DNA of 64,000 bases, from assembly GCA_964036045.1 (NCBI GenBank), contig OZ038379.1, positions 111,732,611 to 111,796,610 of the forward strand, written 5' to 3'. Position 1 is the first letter of the stretch. Each line of letters begins with the position of its first letter. A program made the translations under genes and the position numbers. Positions 34,457-45,938 of this stretch are shown here, piece after piece. The notes beneath the pieces were generated by a model. The model made no database searches and had not been told where the DNA came from. It saw nothing but the letters and a program-made list of their open reading frames with translations. Origin of the DNA: Eutreptiella sp. 'Long Island Sound 2002'. Its lineage: Eukaryota > Euglenozoa > Euglenophyceae > Eutreptiales > Eutreptiaceae.

Positions 34457-34467
34457 AAGGAGGGGGG
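34457..34467 (+). promoter_or_regulatory. Element C polypurine tract
   Basis: AAGGAGGGGGG lies directly before the TG of the right LTR, which is the position and composition of the plus-strand DNA primer of LTR retrotransposons. Confidence 0.85.
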
Positions 34468-37327
34468 TGAAGTGGTACCCAGAACCTTTGGCCCATGGCC
34501 CGGAGGCCTGTGAGCCGTCACACCCGTTATGGCCCATGGCCCGGGGGCTTTGAGCCGTCACACCCGTGCGGAGGCCGTTGACACCGGCTGTCAGCGGGAC
34601 ATCCCTGTTCTCTGACCCGCGAGATCTGGAATCGAATTTCTAACCATTAAATCAATGTAGAATAACCATAATTTTATTGTCTTAGGCGATTTTCAGTCGG
34701 AAATCGGTGAAATACCCGATTTCTACCGCGATTTCTGATTGTCGTGAAATCACCGCCTGATGTCGCCTGCTCGCGCGCCTTCGTCGCTTCTCCGTGGCGA
34801 GTTTTGTTCTGGACTTTTCTCGAGTACCTTTGAGGTTCTAAGAGAACTTAAGGGCTGAATCTAGAGGGTATTTAATGTACTTTCATCTGGTGTGTTCACC
34901 AGAATTTTTCAGCGTTGCGTTTTTGAGAACAGCAGCGCGCAAGGCTTTCCGTCGATCGTGCGAACTCATGCTTCTCAAGGACCATGAGTTCGGACGGAAC
35001 CCTACATCTCCCCCCTATGTCTTTCATCCATGCCCCTTTCACGCGGGCATATCATCTTGTATAGGGAGGCGGGCAATGACGGTGTTTTAGGCAGCCTATG
35101 GGTCTCGCAAACCCAAGTTGTTTGCGTGCGCAAACGCTAACTTTGTGGCCTTGTGAGCATGAACGTTAATGACCGAACACAATGCTCACAGGACCAAAAG
35201 CCCGAGGCCATTTCCGTTTTTCGAGCCAACTCAACGATGGCTCCACGCAATTCAATGCGTACCAAAACTCTATTTTCAAAAGGGGGGAAGTTTTGGTCGA
35301 AAATTAGGCCAAAATGGCCGGACCCCCGAGGCTTGTACTCAGAGCCTATGGGGAGTTGAGCCTCGAACCAAAGCAATATGTAAAGTAGAGACCACGAGAG
35401 ACATCGTGGAGGGCTTGGTTGATTTTTACAACCTTGTCTTCTATCTTCTATTATTTCGCCTTGTGAGCACGCGTGCCGCATTGCCTCCTTGCACACGCGC
35501 TCATATGTAGGCACTAATGACACAAGTGGGCGGAGACAATCTAACCATAGTGTGCATATTTGGAAGCACCTACTATGGGCCTACTCCAAAAGTGTTTACT
35601 CATATTTTCGCTCCCTCAAGGTCCCAAAGATATGTTCATGCCAATATCGCCGATATATGCACTTTTTCCCATAAATAGTGTGCTTCAAGGATTGAGGTGT
35701 TAAAAATGCTTTCATTATGCTTTGGACCTCAACCCTTGTTGCAAAAGGGAAGCAAAGCTTCGGTTTGCATCCATGCAAAAGCCCGAGGCTCCTTTCTCTT
35801 GCGATACGGAGATACAATATTTGGAGGGACCACTTTTGGGTGAATTTTGGCCGTTTTGCCCAAAATGGCCACAAACTCCTTCTCCCCCTGATTTCACCCC
35901 CGAGGTTGCGTGCGCCACTTGACCAAGGGTAAGGGCAATTCGGAGAGGGCACATAAACCCACATCGAATGGGGTGTTTCCCGGTGTGGCCTCTCCTCTCG
36001 ATGGGAGAGTTGTGAGTCACCCAATTTTGGGTATGTTGCCAATCTGCCCCATTTGTGTATCATCTTCCCCCCAAGGGGGAAAATGGCTAGAGGCGACCAT
36101 GAAGGTTGGCAAGTGGCATATATTGGAACCTAAGTCCCATGTGTCTATAGCATCCTTGGTTGAAAGGATCCTCGCCGTGGCCATGGAGATATGGAATCAT
36201 GAGTGCGGGCCATTTCGGCCAAATTTCGCTGTTTTTGCCATTGTGTGCCATATTGGAATTACCATATCTCCATGGGGCACGGGATCTAGCCAGGAAAAAA
36301 AAGGGTGATTATTGTAGCATATGACCAAGGGTTGAACGTCACTGAGTTTCTTATTTGCTCCTCGGGCTCATCCGGAGTTATTCAACTTTTGCTGCGATCC
36401 ACGATCCCCCCCTTTGCACCGCATGTTGGTTTCTGCCCCGTCCGTGTGGTCATCCCCTCGGTGAACAGTAAGCAGCCAGCGTGACAGCAAGCGATAACCC
36501 AGGGCAGGGGACCAGAGGGGATATCAAGGGTTGTGAATCAAGGCTTGGCGCGTCAACATCGCCAAGATTTCCTACCCTGGACGGTCGCCCGACACGGCCG
36601 ATTTTGCCATTTTGGCAGTTATGACCCCACTTGACGAATCCGTGGTGCCCTGATGCCGCGACCTCAGAGGGAACCAGGTTGGGTGAGGGCTCCAGGGAGT
36701 TCGTATGCGAAGGGCATAGGGTTCGTTGCCTCGTCCCTACCTCTGGCGGGTCCGGACGAGGGGTCAATTTTGGAGATTTTTGAGCTAATTTCAGTTTTGG
36801 CTGAAACAGCCCATTTTCAGCTACCAACTCCTAGGGGATAATGGCGGGGCCATATCTCTCATTCAGAGCGGATTTGGGACCTGCCGTTAAGGGACCATGG
36901 GGAACCATCGTCGGTTGGCTCTGGAACTACATGGTTCTGAGGAACTCGCCTGTGGCTGGGCGAAACACCTCCCCTATTGGCAGGGTTTCAGGGTCCGGAC
37001 TGAGCAGGGCATGGGTTTTGTTTGAGCCCCCGCCCTCACCAGCCACTGAGGCGGTCGGACCTGGGATTGGGATACGAGTTCGGACTGAGTGTCTATTGTC
37101 CTGTGATGCCCTTCCCCTAGTCCAGTCTTAACCCCATGTGTACATATCCTGATGTGTTGCTGTACATACCTTCCTTCCCTTGTTGCAGAGTGGCAAGGAT
37201 CCTGAAACGCTTTGTCTCATGACACGAGCGTAATTGATGCCTCTGTGAGCGCAGTGCTTTGCCTGCCTGCTTGCTTGTGCGTGTCACCGCAGCGTTCCGT
37301 CGCCAGGCCCCCCACGGGAACGCGTCA
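34468..37327 (+). repeat. Element C right LTR (2860 bp)
   Basis: Begins TGAAGTGGTACCC and ends AACGCGTCA. It aligns end to end with the left LTR with scattered substitutions and almost no net length change. CTAG follows at 37328-37331. Confidence 0.93.
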
Positions 37328-37331
37328 CTAG
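37328..37331. repeat. Target-site duplication CTAG, right
   Basis: Matches the CTAG at 20445-20448 on the other side of element C. Confidence 0.8.
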
Positions 37332-38720
37332 CCCTTACGGCAGGGACGGGTGGCGCAGCCGCTGCCCTTGTTGCTCGGAGAGTCCTCCGCGTCCAAGCCC
37401 TTCTTCTTCGTGGAGGCAGAGTCCCCTTCGAAGACCCTTTGGAGAGTATCAACGCGGAACCCTTCGGGGGGCGTCTCGCGCTGGATCTTCCTCTCTGCTT
37501 CGTCCATAGCCGCGGCAGTGGCCACAGCGGCACGTCTGTCGGCTTCCACCTGGGCGCTGGCGGCCTCCCGGTCACGCTCCCACTGCTGCTGGGCCTTCTC
37601 CGCTTCCAGGGCCCTGATCTCGCGTCGGTCTTTGCCTTATCCGGGGCAACCTCGCGCCGTCTCGATGGCCTCCCGCCTCGCGGCGTCCTCTTGGGCCCTT
37701 TCCTCCGCCTCCTTCCGCGTCCCCTCTTAGGCTAGGGCTTGCTCCAATGTCCGCATCCCTGCTTCCTTCATGGCGATGACCTCCTTGGTGTTGCGGACTC
37801 TGCACGCGGCCGCCGCCTCCCGCGCGGCTGCCTCCGCCTCACGCCTCTCCCGTGCACCTGTTGCTTCCCGCGCAGCTGTGGTCGTAAGTGCGCCTGAGAT
37901 GACAGCCAAGGCCGAGGCTTGACTCACCATGCCGTGCTTTCAGTGGGTGGCCTCCTCCTGGGTGATGAGGACGGCGCCGTCCACAGCAGCGTTCTGCTGC
38001 GCGGCCCGGTCACGGGCCACCCACAGGTTGCAGGCCACGCCGCAGAGGCGCTCGGAAGCGTTGGCCACTCCGCTTCGTTGAGGGGCGGCCCATATTGGGG
38101 CCACACTGCTGCTGCTGCTGGCGGAGGGCCCTGCCCAAGATGGTCCTGCCCAGTGCGCCAACTTCACGTCGCTGCTCGGGCCTGAGCGCTTCAGATGCAG
38201 CTGACGGGGGGGTTTGGCCTTGGACCTTCGGGGAATGAAGTCGACCAGGGTGGCGGCTCCAGGATGGTGGCCGCCGTTGCCCGGGCTTGGGGCGTTCGGC
38301 TCTTCAGTTGGACGGTACTCTTTGTGGAAGTCGGGGCTGAAGTAGGAGACGTATCCGCTATCACGCTAGAAGCCCCACCGCTTCAACTGCCAATGGTGCT
38401 CGTAGCCCAGGGCTTGGAGCCCCGCTTCGATGTCGCCATGATGGTTCACATCCTAGCGGATCTCCACGTACTGGGGGGCGGCATCTCCCTGGGCCTGGGA
38501 GTTTGTGGTACTCCCGGTCCCATTCCAGCCCTCTTATTAGCTATGGATGATGGCCAGGCGGGAATCCCTGGTCTTGTTCCTAGGGCTGACCATGGGACCT
38601 GGTTGTGGCTCCGGGTATGGTTGTTGATGCGGAAGCTGCAAGGACTCGTTAATGTCAGAGTCCTCCTACGGTTGATGCGGATGCTGCGCGGACTCGTGGA
38701 TGTTGGAGTCCCCCTCGTCA
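37332..38720 (-). pseudogene. Element D/E extra ORF, decayed copy
   Basis: Minus-strand homologue of the extra ORF of element C. Matches include CNLWVARDRAAQQNAAVDGA (C: CNLRVARQRATQQNAAVEGG), the Ala/Glu-rich coiled coil (EAAAREAAAACRVRNTKEVI region), and RKIQRETPPEGFRVDTL near the end (C: AKLRRETPPGGSRVETL). Frames change several times and stops are present. It ends at the insertion point of element C. Its conservation shows that the extra ORF is a family trait and not a chance frame. Confidence 0.8.
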
Positions 38721-38826
38721 CTCCGCGATCGACTTGAGGTTCTTGGGGTCGGGGTACTCGTTGGTCTCCTTGAAAGCCCCAAGTGGCACGCTAGGATTGG
38801 GTACTTCAGCATTGGTAGAACGCTTT
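38721..38826 (-). other. Element D/E leader
   Basis: On the minus strand the sequence after the LTR reads AAAGCGTTCTACC and later GCGTGCCACTTGGGG, close to the leader of element C (AAGGCGTTTTACC, GCGTGCCACTCGGGG). Confidence 0.65.
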
Positions 38827-41580
38827 TGACGCGTTAGGGGGGGGGGCTGGCCACGGGGCACGCTGCGGCGGACATGCAAGCAAGCAGGCAGGCAAAGCAC
38901 TGCGCTCAATGGGGCATCTCCATAGAACAAAGCGTTCTAGGATCCTTGCCACTCTGAAACAAAACAAAGGGATGTACAAAAGCACATTAGGGTATGTAGG
39001 CAGGTGGGCAAGGTCATGGACTGGGGTAAGTGCGCATCAGGTCAACAGACCCTCAGTCCCAAACCATATGCCATCCCTAGGTCCCACCTGCTCAGTGGCA
39101 TGCAGGTACGGGGGTTCGAACACAACCGACGGGCCTGCCCCAAATGAGCCGTCAAACCCTGCCAAGGGAGGGGTGTCCCAACCAGTCATGGGCAGCTTTG
39201 CGGGAGCCAATGAGCTGCAAGGCCAGCCAGCAGTGGGTATCCATGCTCCTCTGATGGCAGATCCGAACTGCCCTCTGTGCTGAGGATACGGCCCTAAGAA
39301 TTTGAGGGTGAAAATGGGCTGCTTCAGCCCATCCCGACTGGGGCTCGAAAGAGTCGAAAATTGACCCCTCGGCCGGGCCGTACGAGGGTAGGTGCGAAAC
39401 AACCACCCCTGTGCCCTATGCCACTTGGTTGCCCCAGATCCCCTGGCATTTTGGCGCCACACGGTCGCCAGGTGGAGTCAGGATGCCATAATTGAGGAAA
39501 TCGCCAATCTTGGGTGGCTGGCCAGCGTTGGCTTTCGTGGCAATCTCGTCGAGGCAAGCCCTAATTCAGGGGCCTTGATATCAACTTTGGTCCCGTGCAA
39601 GGGGGTCTGGCTTCCTGTCACGTTGGCTGTATACTGTTACCCGAGGGGATGATCACACTACGGGGCAGAAAACAGCAAGAAATTGAAAATTGGGCAACGT
39701 GGCACGCACCCTAGGTTGTACATTTCCGGCTAGGCCGGAGGAGCAAATACGAAAGCCTATGTCGATTGACCCTTGGAAATATGCTACAAGAATCCCACCT
39801 ATCTTCTGGCTAGGTCCCTTGCCCCATGGAGATATGGTGTTCCCAACCTGGCCTAAAATGGCAGAAACAGTGAACCTTGTCCCCAACGGCCCATACTCAC
39901 GATCCCATATCTCCATGCCCAAAGTTGCTATAGATACATGGGCCTCATGTCCCAATATATGCCCCATGCCAACCCTTGAGGTCGCCTCTAACCATTTTCC
40001 CCCTTAGCGGAAAAACGGTACACAAAAAGTGGCAAACGGCAAAATACCGCACATTGGGTCACCCATGGTTCTCCCATCCCAAGGTGAGCATACATGGCGA
40101 CATACCCTATTCAAGGCGGCTTCATGTCACTTTTCGAAAGCGCCCTTAACCTTGGATGTCGGGCGCACACAACCTTGGGGCAAACATTAAGGGGGATATG
40201 GAGTTGGGTTCCATTGTGGCCCAAAAAAGGGTTAGTTGTCCGGCCTGGCCAGCCACAAAAGGCGCCGTTCAGTGACAATAAGAGTGTTAGTTGTCTCACA
40301 AGTGTTGACTCCAAACGTTGTATCTCCGGTTCCGAAAGGAGATGGTCTTCAGGCCTTTGCATGGAAGCAGCTCAAAGCCTTAAGTCCCTTTATCAACGAT
40401 GGTTCGGGTTCGATGCACAAGAAAATCATTTTTAAGAATTCGCCCCTTCGTCCACACAAAAAGTGGGAAAAATTGCCATAATGCCATTATTTGGACATAT
40501 TTAACCATGGGACACCGAAGCCCATATAATATGGCATACAGCCGACTTGAAGGACACATAGTAAGAGTCTACAAACATACTTACTAAGGGTCAAGTCCTC
40601 CCTTGGATCCCAAGTCAATCATGCATGGATATGGGCACCTGTGCAAAAGGCGGAAATAGCGCGCGTGCTTACAAGGCAATATGATGGAATATAGTAGATG
40701 AGTTTGGAAATGTCGCACAAGCTATGCACGATATCCCTCGTGGCCTCTACTTCTCATATTGCCTTGATTTGACGCTTACATCGCCATTGGCTTCGAGAAG
40801 TGCAAGCCGGAGCCTTCGCGCCAGGGCCATTTTGGCCAAATTTTAGACGAAAAGTCGTCTTTTCAAACGATCATGTTTTGGTACACATTGAATTGCGAGG
40901 AGCCACTGTTGAGTTAGCTCCAAGATCAGAAAAGCGCCTCGGGCTTTTGGTCTTGTGAGCATTATGTTAAGTTATCTACCTGCCTGCTCACAAGTACACA
41001 AAGTTAGCGTTTGCGCACGATCAAAACTAGGGTTTTTCGCACCCATGTGTGTCCAGAATCACCCCTGTAAGCCACTCCCCCTAAGGACGCGGTATGTCCA
41101 TGTGAAAGGGGCATGAGAGGAGGGCAAAGGGGGGAGATGTGGAGTTCCCTACAGACTCATGGTATATGACGGCCATGACCTTGGTTGCTTGACGGAAAAG
41201 CTTGCGTGTTGATTTTTTCCCAGACGCAAAGGCAAAAATTTCTGCTGAGTACAACAGATGAAAGTAGTTGAAAAACCCTACAGATCCAGCTCTTAACTTC
41301 CGTTTTCACCCTCAAAGGTACGGGAGAAAAAGTCAGAACAAAAATTGCCACGGAAAGACGACGCCTAAGCGTGCGCGGGCGACGACAGGCGGCATTTTCA
41401 AGGCGGCTAGAAATGGGGTCAGAATAATCGATTTGAGTCAATTTCCCGCAAGATTCGATAATCAAATTGAAATTATAAAGATTCCAGACCAACTCAGTCG
41501 ATTGGGAAGGTTAGGGACCGAATCGCTCCCATGCCAGTTCCCAAGGCACTGGAGAAAGCATGTTCCCACAAGTAGGACGG
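38827..41580 (-). repeat. Element D/E LTR (diverged relative of the element C LTR)
   Basis: On the minus strand this resembles the element C LTR along its length: for example TACTTTCATCTG followed by a GT...CAGAA context, CTTTCACATGGACATA versus CTTTCACGCGGGCATA, and CTCCATGGGGCAAGGG versus CTCCATGGGGCACGGG. It ends ACGCGTCA at 38827, the same terminus as in C. The start at about 41580 is estimated from the fading of homology. Divergence from the C LTR is much greater than between the two C LTRs. Confidence 0.75.
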
Positions 41581-42380
41581 GGAATAGGCGTGGGTGACGG
41601 AGAAGGTCAGACATTAGCCCTATGGGCCATGGGGTCCTGGAGACCGCTTCAGTAGTGGTTGTAGTGGATGCTTGTGTCCTCGGTATGTTCCATTTCCCCA
41701 TCCACAAGTCGATCCACGAGTTTTCAACCTTTGCTTCATCCGGTCTGAGCACTAAGCAGAACAACAGGGATTCAGTTGTATTCTGTATAGCAGTTGAGAT
41801 CCCCCTCCTCATGTGGGTCCAAGCACTCATCGCGCGAGTAAACTTCTTCCTCTGACTCAGGTTCGGACCGCTCGTCAGGCTCACAAGGTTGACAGAGTTG
41901 CTGTGGAAGATATTCAGCGTCGTCCCGGGGAGGGCGCCCTGTTATCTTATAGAGTTTGAAGTCGATGTCGGTCAGGGGTCCTCGCCCCCAAGTCGACACT
42001 AGGACAGGAATGTTGGCAAGGGCTTGTTCAAGTATTCCGAGGCCAGTCCAGTCTCCCAACATGAGGATTCGACCACTCGTCGCAATCCGGGCAAAGGTCC
42101 CTCGGGAGAACATACCTTCTGGCTTGTGGCTCGATGCTCCTTTGCCTTCTTCTTTGCCTCCTTTGCCTTTCGAGCTGCTCGCATAAGCTCATTGACTGTA
42201 GCTTGGTTGAGCTGAGATCGATGCAACTGAGGTCAATGTGACGTCGCCGTGCTCCATCAATGATGTGCGCGGCTGATGCTCCAGAAGGTGGAGGTCAGGA
42301 GGAAGTCCAGGATGCTCCAGTGGCGGTGCTGTGGGTTGACCGTTTCTGTGAGGCTCCAGTGGTCGATCTGGATCCACGCA
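41581..42380 (-). pseudogene. Element F 3' coding remnant, unrecognised
   Basis: Minus-strand segments 42226-41999 and 42113-41772 read a basic helix (ARKAKEAKKKAKEHRATSQK), then LMLGDWTGLGILEQALANIP and PLTDIDFKLYKITGRPPRD, ending in an acidic tail. The text is protein-like but I do not know the family. It lies after the integrase C-terminus of element F on the same strand, so it may be an extra 3' gene of that element or an adjacent unrelated fragment. Confidence 0.4.
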
Positions 42381-42416
42381 TTAGTTTTGGAACATTCACG
42401 CTTGAAGCAGCTGAAG

Positions 42417-42901
42417 TCACTCAGCTTGGAGCTGAAGGAACTCGAGATGCACTGGGTCCTCCTCTAGAGATTTGCTCGTTGCCCAAGACCAGGTGTCATC
42501 ATCCCATTCACATCGGTTCAAGACTGTTCGGCGCTTCCTGAACCCTACTCGACGCCTAGCCAGAATCTTAAGGAGTCGAGGGGAAGCTCCAGTCGTGACA
42601 GGTGGCATCGGAAAATCCCACACCGGCTGTCCGTCTCGATGGATGTAAGGCTTTATGCTGTCACATTTGATAATGCGCAACCGGTCGAAGGGGGCAGGGA
42701 TGTCCAGTTTAACACTCTCCCCTTTGTTGACCACTTCGAGAACTTTGTATGGACCACACCAAACAAACTCGAATTTTCCATTTTGTCGATATTCGGTACC
42801 AGTACCCACCATCCCTCCCCCACCTCAGGCACTCGAACGTTTCGGTGCATTTGTAGGACCACATGCATGTGGCGTCCACGCTCCTCAGAATTCCTCAACA
42901 A
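42417..42901 (-). pseudogene. Element F integrase C-terminus and chromodomain remnant
   Basis: Minus strand: FVWCGPYKVLEVVNKGESVKL matches the usual integrase barrel text of Ty3 elements (GP-[FY]-[KR]-[IV]-[LI]...), followed by KILARRRVGFRKRRTVLNRC and DDDTWSWATSKSLEE, a degraded chromodomain pattern. Two overlapping frames show that the part is frameshifted. Confidence 0.65.
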
Positions 42902-43098
42902 GCATGGCGCGCACAGAATCCAAGGTAGTTTGTCCCCGATGCATGTAATGTCTCATGGTCGAAGGTTCATGTACATGACATGTCATTCTGGGGAAGTCCA
43001 ACGGAAAATGGGGTGTGCGTCCCTCATCAATCTCGAAGGGTGACAGTCAAAGGCTGTTGGATATCAAGTTGTTGAACTTGATTTCGGCGAACAAGAGG

Positions 43099-43500
43099 TC
43101 AACATCCCATTCGTTGCTGCCGAGGACTCCGTTCTTGCAAACGTTGGAGGATCGTTTGGTTGGATTGCTCCACCAGGCCATTGCCTTCAGGGCGGTTGGC
43201 CACTGTTTGATGCATCTCAATCTTGAAGCGTTGCGCCAATTCCTTGCAGGCCTGAGAGTTGAACAGTTTGTCTCGGTCAGACACGATTTGTCGAGGGCAT
43301 CCTTTGAGTCGGATCACTTCTCGCAGGAACGGGTAGGCGAGATCATCGGCTGTCATGGCCTTGCGACAGGGGATAAACATGCCAGGCTTCAAAAATCGGT
43401 CGACCACAGTCATAATAGCGTCATGACCTCTCGTCGTTGGGGGTAGTCCAGAGACTCAATCGACAGATACGCTGTGCCATTTGGTGTCGGGCACCGGTAA
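43099..43500 (-). pseudogene. Element F integrase core
   Basis: Minus strand: the first catalytic Asp lies in HSVSVD directly before a TGA (43456-43458, probably a former Trp as in the usual DW/DF motif). The frame continues TTRGHDAIMTVVDRFLK, then IVSDRDKLFNSQ (second Asp) and EGNGLVEQSNQ (Glu). Thirty-five residues separate the second Asp from the Glu (DD35E). Confidence 0.85.
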
Positions 43501-43587
43501 CGGCCTTGCCTGTCCGGCATTGTAGACAAGTCGTGATTTAGCCGCTTGGCACACGTTGGAACTCAGGATGTAGCGCTCCACGTAATG

Positions 43588-43972
43588 TCAAAGACAAGAA
43601 CAGACATAGTCGAGTTTGATCAAAGCCATGGTTCGAAGTACTGCCGAATGGCCGTAGAACCTGGACTCCTGATACATGGCCGCGACAGATGTCACGAGCG
43701 CTCGGGGTACAAGAACGCGCTTGCCCACTGTCAACAGGTGGAAGAACTTACCGTCGTCAAAGGATAATTTGGTATCTCGGAGTGAATGTCGTGCTGTGGG
43801 GCTTCGAATGGCGATCCCGTAGATGTGTTTTGTGTGTGGATCCTCTCGATACGCCGCCTCCCACATAGCTGATGAAGTCAAATCCTTGCATTGGTAATGT
43901 CACTGAAGTCTGCGGTGCGTGCCCTTGTCACTCGAAGGGTATGGCGTGTTCGGACCACCTTTGGGTAAGGGT
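43588..43972 (-). pseudogene. Element F integrase N-terminal zinc-finger region
   Basis: Minus strand: FFHLLTVGKRVLVPRALVTS then YGHSAVLRTMALIKLDYVC, which is the standard run-up to and start of the HHCC finger of Ty3 integrases. A frameshift separates it from the core at 43.5 kb. Its upstream part is split by a MITE-like insertion. Confidence 0.75.
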
Positions 43973-44414
43973 ACCGGTTGTAGGGTTTGGAACCGGCTTT
44001 ACCAGTTAATCGGAAAAACCGGTTATCGGCAATAATCGGAGATTACTTTCAAAACAAGCGGCACAGCCGTTTCTTTTTTAAAACTGATGTACATCAATCA
44101 ATCGGAACGGTTCCAAAAGTTTTGGGTTCTTTTCGGCAGCACATTTTGTCCAATTTTTGCACGAAACAGAGGCTTTGGTAGCAATAAGCTATGGCCGATG
44201 GTGAATTACAATTTCCAACATAAGTTTGATCACTGTGCTCCGAATTGTATGGGCTCTCTTTTGCCGATTGCGAGATTTTGGTTAGTAAAGGGTAATTATT
44301 CGGCCAAACGAGTCATTTTGAAAACTATTAATCGGGCAAACCGGTTAATTGTGTAAAAACTATCGTTTAAAACCGGTTATTTTCAAAACTAGCAGGTTCC
44401 AAACCTTAACCGGT
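43973..44414. mobile_element. MITE-like insertion inside element F
   Basis: A 442-bp AT-rich block in GC-rich element F. Terminal inverted repeats: left ACCGGTTGTAGGGTTTGGAACC (shown in part: ACCGGTT, GGGTTTGGAACC) and right, read inward on the other strand, ACCGGTTAAGGTTTGGAACC. Extra copies of AACCGGTTA occur inside near 44016, 44338 and 44370, as sub-terminal repeats do in hAT-like MITEs. There is no coding capacity. A target duplication is not clear. Confidence 0.5.
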
Positions 44415-44917
44415 TGCAGAGTGCCGCCTCGGTGACGTCGACAACGGATCAACTCCATCAAGGTCAGGGCATATCCAAGTTCTTTGCCAAAGGTAACTCC
44501 AAGGGGGCGGTCAATGTTCACTTCGGGAAGGTCATCAGGGTCGACTGACTGGCCTGGTATCTCATTGCTAGCTTGGTCGATGTGTGTTGCAGGTTCGTGT
44601 AGATTCTCGGTCGCCACCTCATTGATTGGCAACCGCTCCAGCTCCTCCGGCTCGTCGAACTGGCGTGCTGGGCCGGTGTCAGTGTCGGCATCCGGTTCCT
44701 TCCCCGCGGAACATCCACCTCGAAGCGATACGTACAGATGGTCGCATGGCTGGGGCCACACCTCATCGTGTGAGAACGTGTCCTCGAGTACATGCAGGAA
44801 CTCGTGCACAGGTTCTCCTTCAGGTGATGCCAAGTTTTGCACCAAGGGTACCATATAAGGTTGCGTGTGTGAAGCATTCTCGATGTCCATTAATTGTCCC
44901 AGGTCTGGCCGGGACAT
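44415..44917 (-). pseudogene. Element F RNase H-integrase linker
   Basis: Minus-strand frame with acidic, Pro/Asp/Glu-rich text (AGKEPDADTDTGPARQF, PEELERLPINEVATENL) leading into a conserved-looking VNIDRPLGVTFGKELGYAL. It sits between RNase H and the integrase zinc finger, where such linkers occur. The MITE interrupts its end. Confidence 0.55.
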
Positions 44918-45308
44918 GTGTCTGCTGCTGGCTTCTCAAGTCGAGGTGCAAACCACAACGTGAGGGTGTACTCCTCGAGGCACTGCAACCAACGCGCTTG
45001 TCGTGGCGTCAATGGTCGAGGGCACATTTTAAGATAACGAAGGCTTTCATGGTCCGCACGTACGTGAACTTGTTGCGGCCCTCGAAGGAGATGAAACCAC
45101 TGCTTCAGAGCTAGTACAATAGCCAACAGTTCCTGTTCTCGAATGGGGCATCGAGTTCTAGCAGATTCCATCTTCCGTGACATAAATGCAAAAGGTCGAA
45201 GATGTCCTTTGTACTTCCGGTGCGCACATCTTTGTGCCAGCGCAGCCGGTAAGCTATCCTTCGAAGAATCCGTGTATGGATGGAACGGCTGTCGGGGGTC
45301 GATGACAC
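44890..45308 (-). pseudogene. Element F RNase H
   Basis: Two minus-strand frames: first the Asp-containing start (HPYTDSSKDSLPAALAQR), then after a frameshift CPIREQELLAIVLALKQW (catalytic Glu), VRADHESLRYLK (Asp) and PRQARWLQCLEEY. This is the typical Ty3 RNase H order. Frameshifted and inactive. Confidence 0.8.
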
Positions 45309-45419
45309 TCAGATGCGTCGCGCTTATCCTTGCTTACTTCGGTTTGTCAAAGGCGGCTTGGTGCACGGCTGTCCACTCCCATTTGAAGTCTCCTTTGAAA
45401 ATAGCGGTGAGAGGAACGG

Positions 45420-45938
45420 CTACAGCCTGGTATCCTTCGACAAATTACCGATAGAATCCACAGAAACCGATAAATTGTCGAACTTCATTGACGGTGGTCG
45501 GAGCAGGCCAACCTCGAATGACATTGATCTTCTCTGTACTCCATCCTTATTGATGATGTCTCCGCAAAAGGGAACTTGTGGTTTAAAGGCAATGGGCTTA
45601 TCGATGCAGGGAAACAACTCGGGTTGTTGTAGTAAGTCGTGCAACAGGTCAAGGTGCTGTTGATGCTCCTGGGCATTCTTGAAGAGGATGAGTGTGTCGT
45701 CGATATACACTCGTACGAAGATTTCAAAGCAACTCTTAACAACATCGTTGCCAGCGCGCTGGAACGCCAATATAGCGTTGCAGACGTCAAAAGGCATAAC
45801 GACCCATTCGAAGGCTCCCAACCGTGTATTGAAGGCAGTCTTTTCGATATCTTCGTCATCGAATGCGAATTCGCAGTGGAAGAATCCGAGCCAGATCACT
45901 TTCTTAACTGTGGTAACAAAGTGTACCAGAAAGGCCAT
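45420..45938 (-). pseudogene. Element F reverse transcriptase
   Basis: Minus strand: DIEKTAFNTRLGAFEWVVMPF, AILAFQRAGNDVV and the catalytic YIDD (45695-45706 region, VRVYIDDTLILFKN), followed by thumb text (PQVPFCGDIINKDGV). The Tyr in YIDD differs from the Phe in A and C and shows a separate lineage. The 5' part of pol and all of gag are missing on this strand; homology ends near 45940. Confidence 0.85.

Larger units (their letters stand above)
20449..37327 (+). mobile_element. Element C: full-length 16.9-kb Ty3 chromovirus-type LTR retrotransposon
   Basis: The complete layout is visible: left LTR 20449-23307, leader, extra ORF, gag, protease, methyltransferase-like domain, RT, RNase H, integrase, chromodomain, tail, polypurine tract, right LTR 34468-37327, with CTAG on both sides. 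The LTRs differ by scattered substitutions, so the insertion is not new. All gag-pol stops are in-frame nonsense codons; no frameshift is needed from 25158 to 33002. The order integrase-after-RNase H plus chromodomain identifies the Ty3 chromovirus group. Confidence 0.93.
18695..41580 (-). mobile_element. Element D/E: older minus-strand LTR element, split by element C
   Basis: The right half (37332-about 41580) holds its LTR, leader and extra ORF; the left half (about 18695-20444) holds gag. Both halves are diverged relatives of element C. Reading minus-strand, the extra ORF of the right half ends ...CGTAAGGGCTAG and the left half resumes GGAGAGACCC; joined, they align base for base with the ORF end and gag start of C (AGGAAGGGCAAGGGGAAAGG). 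The left half ends inside gag against element B', so pol and the 3' LTR are absent. The outer right edge is approximate. Confidence 0.85.
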
